From contig NZ_FRCC01000006.1 in NCBI RefSeq assembly GCF_900142775.1, positions 62,001-126,000 of the forward strand: a stretch of DNA of 64,000 bases. The letters are read 5' to 3'. Made by a program: the position numbers and the translations under genes. Position 1 is the stretch's first letter. Each line of letters opens with the position of its first letter. Below are positions 44,802 to 52,673 of this stretch, piece after piece. The stretch comes from Flavobacterium flevense. Lineage in GTDB: Bacteria; Bacteroidota; Bacteroidia; Flavobacteriales; Flavobacteriaceae. The notes under the pieces are model-generated. The model was given only the letters and a program-made list of their open reading frames with translations, searched no databases and was not told the origin of the DNA.

Positions 44802-46070
44802 TTATGACTTTTCTACTACTTCTGCTTTTTTTCTCCAATAATTGGCTAATAAAGAACCGGAAACATTCATCCACGGGCTAAAAACTGCTGATGCTAAACC
44901 AAGAGTGGCTAATTTTCCCATCGACCCGGCAAGACCGGAAGCCATTCCGCCGTTTTGTAAACCTACTTCAAAAGCAATGGTACGACTGCAATTTTTGTCT
45001 AAACCACAGAGGCGACTCAGATAATAACCAAAGAAATAGCCCGCTCCATTATGAAGAATTGCTACTAAGAAAAGCAAAAATCCTATTTGTATTAAATTAT
45101 CACGACCTGCGGCTGTAGTCACCAGCGTAAAATAAATAATACCAAACATCGAAAAATAAGGCATCAGGCTGTCAATTTTAGGATAGGATTTGTAAATTAA
45201 ATGATAGGTTTTACCCACGATAAATGCCCCTGCTATAAAAGCACTAATTTCAACTAAATGTGCTACAGTACTATCATTTTCGTATGTGAAAGACGCACTA
45301 AAGAAAAACAATATTCCCAACCAAATTGCAGAAAGCACCGTTAAAATATCGATTCTTTTTCGGGCTGTTGTTCCGTAGTTTTTAAGTATATCATGAATCA
45401 TAGCTGCCGCTAATGGTACTAAGACAATTTTGATAATTTCCATCATCATATTAAAAAAATGTACTTCGACCATTGTTCCGGCGAAAATTTTCATCAGAAA
45501 CGGAGTCATAACAGGAGCTGCCAGAGTAGAAATAGCAGTTACGGTAACCGATAAAACCAAATTCCCTTTGGCAATATAAGTCATCACATTCGATGCCAAA
45601 CCACTACTACAGGAACCAATTAAGATAATTCCGGCTGCAATTTCGGGTTCGAAATTAAAGCTTTTTGCCAAAATAAAACCTGTAATAGGCATAATGGTAA
45701 AATGGCCTAATAACCCAATGAGAACCCCTTTTCCGGATTTGCGAATACCTGTAAAATCCTCAATACTCATCTGAGTTCCCATTCCGAACATTACTAATTG
45801 GATAATGATTAAAATGAGCCATTTGTTGCGTAAATCTATCGAACCAATGTGCAAAAAAGTTTGCGGATAAATCAATCCTGCACAAACCGCTGTCATAATC
45901 CAAAAAGTATATTGGTAGCCACTTAAAAGTTTGCTGTGTCCAATACCTATGGACAAACTTGAAAAAGCAGTAATCAGACTAATTTTCCAGATGCTGTCCA
46001 TTTGTAAAAACCAACCAATAGCAGCAAGGAGGAATAGAAAGGGACTGGCCCAAAGAAAAAATTTACGCAT
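44802..46070 (-). CDS. bile acid:sodium symporter family transporter
   Basis: A 422-residue, about ten-to-twelve-helix membrane protein. SBF-family elements are VMFGMGTQMSIEDF, GIILIGSCSSGLASNVMTYIAKGNLVLSVTVTAISTLAAPVMTPFL and FEVGLQNGGMASGLAG. It is longer than bile-acid carriers because of extra N-terminal helices. Relatives of this branch carry organic acids. Its position 13 bases after the racemase-family gene and in one unit with a kinase and RuBisCO-like gene suggests it imports the acid-sugar substrate. Confidence 0.9.
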   Translation of the reverse strand: MRKFFLWASPFLFLLAAIGWFLQMDSIWKISLITAFSSLSIGIGHSKLLSGYQYTFWIMTAVCAGLIYPQTFLHIGSIDLRNKWLILIIIQLVMFGMGTQMSIEDFTGIRKSGKGVLIGLLGHFTIMPITGFILAKSFNFEPEIAAGIILIGSCSSGLASNVMTYIAKGNLVLSVTVTAISTLAAPVMTPFLMKIFAGTMVEVHFFNMMMEIIKIVLVPLAAAMIHDILKNYGTTARKRIDILTVLSAIWLGILFFFSASFTYENDSTVAHLVEISAFIAGAFIVGKTYHLIYKSYPKIDSLMPYFSMFGIIYFTLVTTAAGRDNLIQIGFLLFLVAILHNGAGYFFGYYLSRLCGLDKNCSRTIAFEVGLQNGGMASGLAGSMGKLATLGLASAVFSPWMNVSGSLLANYWRKKAEVVEKS

Positions 46071-46083
46071 AGGGATTTGTTTA

Positions 46084-46746
46084 TTAGAAGTATACTTCGG
46101 CTAATTTTTTCATCGCAATGGCAGGACTGGCTAAAATTGGAACTACTTTCTCAGCATCACTTAAACCATCAACTACACGAGCCATTGAAGCCTGAGCCAG
46201 GACAATAACACCTACTTCCTGCATCAATTCTTTTAAGGCTTTGGCGACCATTTCGTCATGTTTTGTCGCATCGCCACTCATTAAAGCTTCAAAAGCACCC
46301 TCGCATAATTTAGATACAATGCTTACATTTTTCCCGGCAGCTAAAGCTCTTCTTCGAACCAAATCACTTGTTGGTTCCAGTGTAGTAGGCAATGTAGCAA
46401 TAACCCCTATTTTCTCACTGATTTGTACGGCTTCATCAGCCATGGCCTGATCGACTCTTATTACTGGAACCGTACATAAAGTGGCTGCTGTTTCTATGGC
46501 TACGCCAATGGATGAACAAGTCACCAGAATCACATCGGCTCCGGCTTCTTCGGCGGCTTTTATGTGGTTTACAACCCTGGCAGCTGTATTAGGCATTAGT
46601 TTTCCTTTTTTAATTACATCTTTAATAAGGCTGTCGTCAACGATATTAAAGGTTTCTACATTGTTTAAATGTTCCGCAGTTAATTGCTGGAATAATGGTA
46701 CTAATGTTGCTGAGGTGTGGACGAATCCTAATGTTTTTGCTGTCAT
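46084..46746 (-). CDS. Asp/Glu racemase-family protein with a single catalytic cysteine
   Basis: A 220-residue protein of the Asp/Glu/hydantoin racemase superfamily. It opens LGFVHTSATLVPLFQQL and has the first cysteine in DVILVTCSSIG (C77). The second catalytic position, which is Cys in two-base racemases, reads VLAQASMAR (Gln185). A two-base racemase mechanism is therefore unlikely, and an isomerase, decarboxylase or lyase-like role is more plausible. Its start overlaps the kinase stop by four bases (ATGA), so the two are translationally coupled. Confidence 0.85.
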   Translation of the reverse strand: MTAKTLGFVHTSATLVPLFQQLTAEHLNNVETFNIVDDSLIKDVIKKGKLMPNTAARVVNHIKAAEEAGADVILVTCSSIGVAIETAATLCTVPVIRVDQAMADEAVQISEKIGVIATLPTTLEPTSDLVRRRALAAGKNVSIVSKLCEGAFEALMSGDATKHDEMVAKALKELMQEVGVIVLAQASMARVVDGLSDAEKVVPILASPAIAMKKLAEVYF

Positions 46747-48131
46747 TTTAATTTTTCTCCTTTTAATACTTTTATAAAATAATCGGGAGTGCCTACCTGG
46801 CCTCCTTTGAAATTTAATTCTAATCCGTTTACTAATTCGTCTTCCGAAATAGCTTTACAAAGCGGTGCTCCGGGTGCTAAAGGCGCTATCATTTCGAGCG
46901 CAAAAATTCCCAATTCAGACGCGGCATAACTGGAGGTATCGCCTCCGGCAAAAAGAATACGCTGCATTTTCACAGATTTTAAAACTTCTTTGATAATCTG
47001 TCCTAAAACACGACCGTAGATTTTGCTGCTTTGTTTCTGGATTTCTTTTGGCGTAAGCCCGCTTCTTTTTAAATAATCTTCTGTTGCTGCAATTCTGGAA
47101 TCATTTGTTCCAATGCTGGTGTGCAAAACCGTATTTTTCCCTGCTTTTAGATTCTCAATAATAACTTTAGCAACATCGGCAATGCTTTGTTCCTGATGGT
47201 CGTGATGCATCACTTTGCTTTCCAGAGCGATTCCTTCAAAACCATTTTCCAGTGCATATTCTATTTGGCCGGCTGTTACCGGTGAGCAACTTCCGGAAAT
47301 AACAAGCAGGGGAGCAGCCTCACCCGGATGATTGAAATCGTTGGTATGTTGAATTATATTTTCTTGGTTCCAGGCTAAACCTAATGCCATTTCGATACCC
47401 GAAGAACCCACCGTGAAAAGTGTTTTTTCTTTTCCTTTTTGATGAAAAACGGTTCCGATAGTTTTTAAATGATCCTGATTGATGCCGTCAAAAAAGACGA
47501 TTTCAGCCGTTTCTTTGGTTTTTAATTCTTCTAAAACCGCTTCAGCGCCTTTTTCAATAGTAGTGATATTCACTAAATCAATGCTCTTTTTTGTTTGCTT
47601 TGCCAAATGCAATCTCAAATCACTTTCATCAGCAGGAGTTACAGGATGCTTGCTCATCGAGTGATGACGGTCAATACGATAGATTTCGCCATTTCCTGTT
47701 GTACCCATTTTAGCAAACAAGTTTCCAAAAGCAAAATACCTTCCTAAATGCGGAGCTGCAGGCGATACAAAAGTGGTTTTTTGGTTAAAAACATCCGAAC
47801 CGATTTCGATAGCCTTGCCAATATTTCCCACATGCGGAGCCGAGTCAAATGTGGAGCAAACCTTATAATGTACTTGCTCTGCATTGAAATCCCGTAAGGT
47901 TTCGAAAGCAGGATACAATTCGCCTTCCATTTCTTCCGGTGACATCGAACGGCTCTTTCCAGCCAGACCAATAGCCTGTACACCCGGAAAAAGTTCTAAA
48001 TCTTTATGAAGCGGAGGACGAAGAAAAAGAACCGTTTTTATACCGGCCAGGGTCAGGAATTCTAAGGCATCCGTGGAGCCTGTGAAATCATCTCCGTAAT
48101 ATGCCAATAATAAAGGATGTTCTTTGTTCAT
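46743..48131 (-). CDS. four-carbon acid sugar kinase family protein (DUF1537)
   Basis: A 462-residue kinase of the DUF1537 family. Its N-terminal domain has LAYYGDDFTGSTDALEFL and HYKVCSTFDSAP, and its C-terminal nucleotide-binding domain has VISGSCSPVTAGQIEYAL and ILFAGGDTSSYAASELG. Characterised relatives phosphorylate 3-oxo-tetronates, threonate/erythronate, or 3-oxo-isoapionate (OiaK). It is followed by the racemase-family gene and preceded by the RuBisCO-like gene, which points to the 3-oxo-acid type of substrate. It is somewhat longer than the usual members of about 420 residues. Confidence 0.9.
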   Translation of the reverse strand: MNKEHPLLLAYYGDDFTGSTDALEFLTLAGIKTVLFLRPPLHKDLELFPGVQAIGLAGKSRSMSPEEMEGELYPAFETLRDFNAEQVHYKVCSTFDSAPHVGNIGKAIEIGSDVFNQKTTFVSPAAPHLGRYFAFGNLFAKMGTTGNGEIYRIDRHHSMSKHPVTPADESDLRLHLAKQTKKSIDLVNITTIEKGAEAVLEELKTKETAEIVFFDGINQDHLKTIGTVFHQKGKEKTLFTVGSSGIEMALGLAWNQENIIQHTNDFNHPGEAAPLLVISGSCSPVTAGQIEYALENGFEGIALESKVMHHDHQEQSIADVAKVIIENLKAGKNTVLHTSIGTNDSRIAATEDYLKRSGLTPKEIQKQSSKIYGRVLGQIIKEVLKSVKMQRILFAGGDTSSYAASELGIFALEMIAPLAPGAPLCKAISEDELVNGLELNFKGGQVGTPDYFIKVLKGEKLK

Positions 48132-48296
48132 ATATAAAGTTTATTTTTTTTGCCACTAATTATTCGAATTGCCACTAATACTAACTAATGATTCTAAAAT
48201 ATATTACACTAATTTTTTTGCTTTTGTAATGGGAGATTAGTGGAATGTATGATATTTAAATTGGTGTTAATTAGTGTGATTCGTGGCTGTTTTTAA

Positions 48297-49541
48297 TTAT
48301 TGTTTTGAGAATTTTTTTACTGATGCTGCAAATTCAGGATATTGCAAAGCTGCTTCTTCAACAGATAAACCATCAACTGCTGCTTTCCAGGCTTGTTGCA
48401 AGGCGTTTACACCGGCTGTTGGTCCCATAGGATGCGCCAGTATTCCGCCGCCGGCCATGTACAATAAATCGGTGGTTTGGGTTCTGCGGTAGGTTTCCGG
48501 AGCTTGTCCGCCCCATTGTCCTGAAGAAACTACCGGCAAAGGATTGTTTCCGCAAACAAATGGTTTTAAACAGGATTGTATCGATTTTACGACTGAGTCG
48601 TCCGATTCCCAGAATTTATTCTGAATCCCGTTTACGTGCATTTGGTCCACACCGGCTAAGCGCCATATTTTTTGGTAAGCAGGAAATTCAATTCCCAATA
48701 GCGGATGACGGTTTAGCATTCCCCAACCGTTTCTGTGTCCGTGGATAACCAAATCTCCTTGGTCACAAATTTTCTTGGTCGCACTCAATCCCACGCTATT
48801 GATGCTAATCATCGCACAAGTTCCTTCGTGTTTTTTGATTAAATCATATTTTCGTTGCATTTCGTCAATCTCATCACTGATATTGAACGCATACATTACT
48901 TTTTTGCCAGTTTTTTGAGCATGATCGTTAATTACTCTCATGATAACGTTTACACGATCGTCAAAAAGAGAGTTGGCTGTAGATCCCATCAGTTCATCAT
49001 CCTTGATAAAATCGATACCTGCATGGATTAAAGTTTGCACTAACGCTGCAGTTTCTTCCGGGCTCATACCTACACTTGGTTTGATAATGGTTCCAATCAT
49101 CGGTCGGTCCTTTACGCCACAGGAGGCTTTAGAACCCTGAATACCAAATTGCGGTCCTCGGAATTTATTTTTAAAAGAATCCGGCACCTCAAAATCCATT
49201 AGTTTTAATCCGGTAAACTGACTGATTTCGTATAAATTTCCTTGTAAAGTGCTAATAAGAAGCGGTAAGTTATAACCGAAGTTCTCAATAGACCAGCTCA
49301 CCTGAACTTTGGCTCTCTGGTATTTTTTACCCGCAATCGCATTTCCCGGAATCGAAGGTTCGTCAACAATATCCAGTTTTTCGATGTTTTCTACACGGGC
49401 AGCAAAACGTTGTTTGAGTTCGGCAGTTTCCCCCGGCACAGAAACAAAAGTTCCTGAAGATTGTTCGCCCGCCAATACGGCTGCGGCTTGTTCTACTTCA
49501 TAAGGCGTTTCGATATAATATTCTGCAAAAATTCTTTCCAT
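48297..49541 (-). CDS. RuBisCO-like protein with conserved RuBisCO active-site residues
   Basis: A 414-residue RuBisCO large-subunit family protein. Most active-site positions are kept: AGEQSSGT with E26 and T31 (W66 becomes Phe32), N102, K154 in TIIKPSVG, the carbamylation motif KDDE (K180-E183), H267 and R270 in HGHR, H302, a lysine at the loop-6 position (K309 in QNKFWES), SSG at 339-341, and GGG with HPMG at 364-373. In OiaX/OiaT of the apiose pathways the same fold decarboxylates or hydrolyses 3-oxo-isoapionate 4-phosphate. The adjacent DUF1537 kinase and the absence of phosphoribulokinase favour such a catabolic role over CO2 fixation. Confidence 0.93.
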   Translation of the reverse strand: MERIFAEYYIETPYEVEQAAAVLAGEQSSGTFVSVPGETAELKQRFAARVENIEKLDIVDEPSIPGNAIAGKKYQRAKVQVSWSIENFGYNLPLLISTLQGNLYEISQFTGLKLMDFEVPDSFKNKFRGPQFGIQGSKASCGVKDRPMIGTIIKPSVGMSPEETAALVQTLIHAGIDFIKDDELMGSTANSLFDDRVNVIMRVINDHAQKTGKKVMYAFNISDEIDEMQRKYDLIKKHEGTCAMISINSVGLSATKKICDQGDLVIHGHRNGWGMLNRHPLLGIEFPAYQKIWRLAGVDQMHVNGIQNKFWESDDSVVKSIQSCLKPFVCGNNPLPVVSSGQWGGQAPETYRRTQTTDLLYMAGGGILAHPMGPTAGVNALQQAWKAAVDGLSVEEAALQYPEFAASVKKFSKQ

Positions 49542-49685
49542 TTCTTTAATACGCTATGCTGTTGTTATTGTTTTAGTCTTCTTGTAAAATTAAGACTTAA
49601 AATCACAAATACAAATGATTAGTGCTTTTTTCGAAAAAAATAAATAATATTCGAAAGTAATAGAAAGTAATACAAATAAAAAACA

Positions 49686-49701
49686 ACTACTAAATAGTAG
49701 T
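49686..49701. promoter_or_regulatory. candidate operator upstream of the RuBisCO-like gene
   Basis: Perfect seven-base inverted arms ACTACTA and TAGTAGT separated by two bases, about 150 bases upstream of the start codon of the first gene in the unit. No regulator gene is adjacent. Confidence 0.4.
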
Positions 49702-49924
49702 ACATTGACTATCCGTTTTCTATACCAATGATTGAGAATGGCACACAGTTGGGACTGATTATAACGGATTATCGCTGATTGTGAATTTACAAATAGCTAT
49801 GAAAAATCCGGTTTTATCTGTTTAACAGTTTCATCTGTGGTCTTTTTTAGTTTGGTTTGTTCAGCTAACAGTCATGTGATATTATAATTATTTAAAAAAG
49901 TAAGATCCCTTAAATCCAGAAAAA

Positions 49925-50011
49925 ACCACCCCGCCTTTCAGGCACCCCTCCAAGGAGGGGAAATCACGATACTTCCCCTCCTTTGGAGGGGTGCCCATAG
50001 GGCGGGGTGGT
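49925..50011. repeat. GC-rich nested REP-like hairpin
   Basis: Outer arms ACCACCCCGCC and GGCGGGGTGGT and inner arms GGCACCCCTCC and GGAGGGGTGCC, with TTCCCCTCC pairing to GGAGGGGAA inside, form a long stem. The base composition differs sharply from the surroundings. It lies just downstream of the SGNH gene stop and may also act as its terminator. Confidence 0.75.
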
Positions 50012-50024
50012 AGCTTCACCTTTT

Positions 50025-50714
50025 TCATTTCTTCGATAAAAAATCACTGATTTGATTACTGATTTGCTCCATACCTTTTATCGATGGATGGCCTTCCTTT
50101 TTATCAATATCTTTCAGCTCAATACAATCTACATTATAATGTTTGCAAATGGTTTTTACAGATTCATTGATAGTCTCTTTCAAATCTGAATTTAAGACAA
50201 AGTATATTTTAACATTTGGATAGCGGCCCAGCATATAATCGAGCATATAAGCCATGGCTGGACGAAAATCATATAACTCTTCTTTAGTCCAGTCATTATA
50301 TTTGAACTGACCGATAGGCGCGTTAGCCCAGGCGTCGTTAGTTGCTCCGAAAATGAAAATTACATCAGGACTTCCAAGGTTATCCATACGGCGTATGAAA
50401 GAACGAGTGCTGTAATCTTGTTTTTGATAACCTGTATTACAAATAGTAGAACCCGAAAAAGAATTATTAACCTCCAGTTTGTAATTGTTATCTTTTATGA
50501 ATTTGTACCACCAGGTTTGTTTTACCGAAGTTACATCTGTTTTTTGAGTGATGTTGGTATCGTACCATACAAAATTTGTGTCAGGAACCATATAACGGTC
50601 AAAAGTAGAGTAGGAATCACCTAAAATGGAAACAGATTTTAGACTCTGTGCATAACCAAAAAAGCTAATAAAGAGGCATAAGGTTAGAATTAATCTCAGT
50701 TTGTGTGTTGTCAT
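50025..50714 (-). CDS. secreted SGNH/GDSL hydrolase
   Basis: A 229-residue protein with a signal peptide (RLILTLCLFISFFGYAQ). Catalytic blocks are VSILGDSYSTF (Ser), a Gly in the FSGSTICN region, FIFGATNDAWANAP (Asn) and KKEGHPSIKGMEQIS (His). It is likely an esterase acting on acylated carbohydrates. It lies upstream of the sugar-acid cluster on the same strand but is separated from it by 483 bases and a hairpin, so joint transcription is not clear. Confidence 0.88.
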   Translation of the reverse strand: MTTHKLRLILTLCLFISFFGYAQSLKSVSILGDSYSTFDRYMVPDTNFVWYDTNITQKTDVTSVKQTWWYKFIKDNNYKLEVNNSFSGSTICNTGYQKQDYSTRSFIRRMDNLGSPDVIFIFGATNDAWANAPIGQFKYNDWTKEELYDFRPAMAYMLDYMLGRYPNVKIYFVLNSDLKETINESVKTICKHYNVDCIELKDIDKKEGHPSIKGMEQISNQISDFLSKK

Positions 50715-50840
50715 TTCTATGGGGTTTTTATTGTTGTTTAGTTTTATTCGCTTTTTGTTATTCCATGCGATCCAGTGTGAGTGGGATGATTTCGGACGCG
50801 AAAGGATTGGCGGACGAGCGGAGGAACTGCTGTAATCTAA

Positions 50841-51683
50841 TTATTTCCAACCAAATTCATTAACTTTCTGCTCAATAATTGTTCTATCAATCGGAGTACT
50901 GAAATGTGTTGAACTTAAAGTAATAATTTTTTGAGTTCGTTTATTTACCAAATCTAGATTTTTTCTTTGCTCACTATCTGAATATTCTTTTTTGACTAAA
51001 TATTCAGCTATTCCTTCATGATTTAAATGTGGTGCTAGATTACTATCTAATTTTTCTATGATTATTTTAAGCAACTTTAACATGTCAATTGTTTCTTGTT
51101 CATCAAACTTTAAGACGTTGTAGCTTTCGAAATCCAATTGGCTTAATGAACCTTCCCAATATCGATTTAAATCTGAACCAAAATCACATATTAAGGACTT
51201 CAATGGATTTCCAATTTCTTCGTATAGGTGAGTAAAATGATTACGACGTAATCTTAAATACTTTAACGTATTAATTAAAGAAATGTCAATAATTGGAATT
51301 GAAGATGATTCTAAGGTTAAATTATATTTTTCTTCTAATTGAGTGTCGTTAGTCGCTATAAATGTAGATGAATTTATAGATTTTAATAATTCAAGACTAT
51401 CGATTAGATAATAGCTAACGACTTCATAACTTGTAGAAAAATAGGCACCAAAGGTAAAAGTTTGATTAAGGTTTTGAAAACTAGGTAATTTGGATATTTT
51501 AACACGAATTCTTGGTGCCATATCATTCGATGCAAATAAATCTGTCGTAAATAAATCTCCAGCATTTGGACCAAATTCTAGAAGACGTTTATCTAACTCT
51601 TTACGATTGAATTGAAAAAAACAAAATTGGTCATTTAAGGATGCAAGCCTTTTTATGTATTTATTTTTAAGAATAGTTTTCAT
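50841..51683 (-). CDS. hypothetical protein with HEPN-like motif, next to the RAYT element
   Basis: The frame is open from 51797, but the first 38 residues would come from REP-type repeat DNA, so the ATG at 51683 (MKTILKNKYIKRLASLND) is preferred, giving 280 residues. I do not recognise the family. It is mostly helical, and a stretch LRLRRNHFTHLYEE (R147 to H152) fits the RX4-6H pattern of HEPN-domain RNases. It is downstream of the transposase gene on the same strand. The first codons follow shortly after the inverted-repeat end of the RAYT element. Confidence 0.55.
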   Translation of the reverse strand: MKTILKNKYIKRLASLNDQFCFFQFNRKELDKRLLEFGPNAGDLFTTDLFASNDMAPRIRVKISKLPSFQNLNQTFTFGAYFSTSYEVVSYYLIDSLELLKSINSSTFIATNDTQLEEKYNLTLESSSIPIIDISLINTLKYLRLRRNHFTHLYEEIGNPLKSLICDFGSDLNRYWEGSLSQLDFESYNVLKFDEQETIDMLKLLKIIIEKLDSNLAPHLNHEGIAEYLVKKEYSDSEQRKNLDLVNKRTQKIITLSSTHFSTPIDRTIIEQKVNEFGWK

Positions 51684-51735
51684 AACATCTTTGTTTAGAC
51701 TAATGTCGTAGTTGTTGCGGCTAACTCTACCTTCT

Positions 51736-52469
51736 CTGGTGCTCGATTGCATCGAGTACCTACTTACCTTGGTAATCCTTAAATAAAGCGTTTGCAACGC
51801 GGCTAATTTAATAATTTACCATAAAGGTTCTACATTTACATTACAAAAAACAGTATTATCTTCTTCATAGTTTCTATAACTGCTATTGACATAATCTCTT
51901 TGATGAAATACGATTTCGGCTTCTACAGGATTGTAGTGAATGTAATTTATTCTTTGTTCTATTTTTTCTAAAGTGTCTAATATAACCGGATGAAAACCAT
52001 CTTGCCATAATTTGTAATCTTTTGCTCTCCCTGATTTTTGCGCTTCATAGCTGAATTTACGCAACAACCATTCTCGTCTGCTTTCAGGATATTCTTTGAT
52101 AGCTTCTATTAGTTTTTTTGAAGTGAATTTTTTGAAATCCCGAATAACATTTTGCAACTCCCCATCAAATGCTGTAGCAATTAAATGAATATGACTGCTC
52201 ATATAAACATAAGCATGTATGCTCAATCCTTTTTCTTTGATACAATAATTTAAAGAATCGTCTATAATATTGCAATAAACAGGTCTCACCAATAAATCTA
52301 CCCAATCTACAACTGTTATAGTAATAAAAGTGGGAACGGTACTATCAATAACTTTGTATTTCTCAGACATTGATTTGTTTGTTTAAGAATTATTTTTTTA
52401 GTGAACCGCGTTGCAAACGCTACAATTATCTATTCCTGTAAGTAGGTACTCGATGCAATCGAGCACCAG
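51736..52469 (-). mobile_element. RAYT element with 31-bp perfect inverted ends
   Basis: The ends 51736-51766 and 52439-52469 are perfect 31-base inverted repeats. Each contains the palindromic core CTCGAT-TGC-ATCGAG preceded, on the outward strand, by GTAG. Inside them lie a second perfect 16-base inverted pair (51787-51802 and 52406-52421) and a transposase gene. The arrangement matches a REP-associated tyrosine transposase bracketed by REP units. The right end interrupts a DUF2071 gene. Confidence 0.8.
51816..52370 (-). CDS. REP-associated tyrosine transposase (RAYT, Y1 HUH family)
   Basis: A 184-residue HUH-type nuclease. The metal-binding HIHLIA motif is in YMSSHIHLIATAF, preceded by FITITVVDWVDLLVRPVYC. 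The catalytic Tyr is probably in RINYIHYNPVEAEIVF near residue 140-145, as in other Y1 transposases. Its length, the C-terminal DYVNSSYRNY and the flanking palindromic REP copies assign it to the RAYT group rather than IS200/IS605 proper. RAYTs nick single-stranded REP DNA and are thought to move or multiply REPs. Both flanks carry REP-type inverted repeats. Confidence 0.9.
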   Translation of the reverse strand: MSEKYKVIDSTVPTFITITVVDWVDLLVRPVYCNIIDDSLNYCIKEKGLSIHAYVYMSSHIHLIATAFDGELQNVIRDFKKFTSKKLIEAIKEYPESRREWLLRKFSYEAQKSGRAKDYKLWQDGFHPVILDTLEKIEQRINYIHYNPVEAEIVFHQRDYVNSSYRNYEEDNTVFCNVNVEPLW

Positions 52470-52472
52470 GGT

Positions 52473-52673
52473 GGAGTTTACACCAACAAAGTCGGGTAAT
52501 CCTTTTGGTTTTATGTTTTTCAGTCTGATTAAGCAAATTCCAACGATAGCTTTGTCTTTGTATAGTTTTGGTCTAAAAGGAAACGGGATAATTTTCTCCA
52601 CCGATTTTGGGTCAGCTGTGAAGTTGATTAAAATTCTTCTGTCTATATAACCGTGTATTGTCGGGATTTTCAT
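52473..52673 (-). pseudogene. 5' fragment of a DUF2071 (YqjF-like) gene
   Basis: The N-terminal part of a DUF2071 protein is clear: MKIPTIHGYIDRRILINF, FPFRPKLYKDKAIVGICLIRLKN and IKPKGLPDFVGVNS. After the Ser the frame runs straight into the REP arm and inner repeat (TLVLDCIEYLLTG onward) and stops at 52398. The remaining two thirds of the gene were not found on the other side of the transposase element. The gene was therefore broken by insertion of the RAYT element, with further loss, and is unlikely to be functional. Confidence 0.8.

Larger units (their letters stand above)
49542..50024. other. upstream region of the RuBisCO-like unit, with palindrome and REP-like hairpin
   Basis: The 483-base gap contains an operator-like palindrome ACTACTA-AA-TAGTAGT (49686-49701), direct repeats related to TATTACTTTC near 49650-49675, and a GC-rich nested hairpin at 49925-50011. 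No tRNA or small gene was seen. Confidence 0.6.

Noticed and set aside
48297..49541. Genuine CO2-fixing RuBisCO
   Set aside because: Active-site residues are largely kept but there is no phosphoribulokinase or AMP-pathway gene nearby and the neighbours are acid-sugar catabolic, so a RuBisCO-like catabolic enzyme is more likely; only an assay would settle it.
51684..51797. 38-residue N-terminal extension of the protein next to the RAYT element
   Set aside because: Encoded by the REP arm and flank; the ATG at 51683 is a better start.
51816..52370. IS200/IS605 transposase
   Set aside because: Longer than IS200 TnpA, lacks TnpB, and is bracketed by palindromic GTAG-type REP units, which fits the RAYT group.
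52411..52650. 79-residue plus-strand frame with a REP-derived start
   Set aside because: Antisense of the broken DUF2071 gene plus REP sequence; no independent support.
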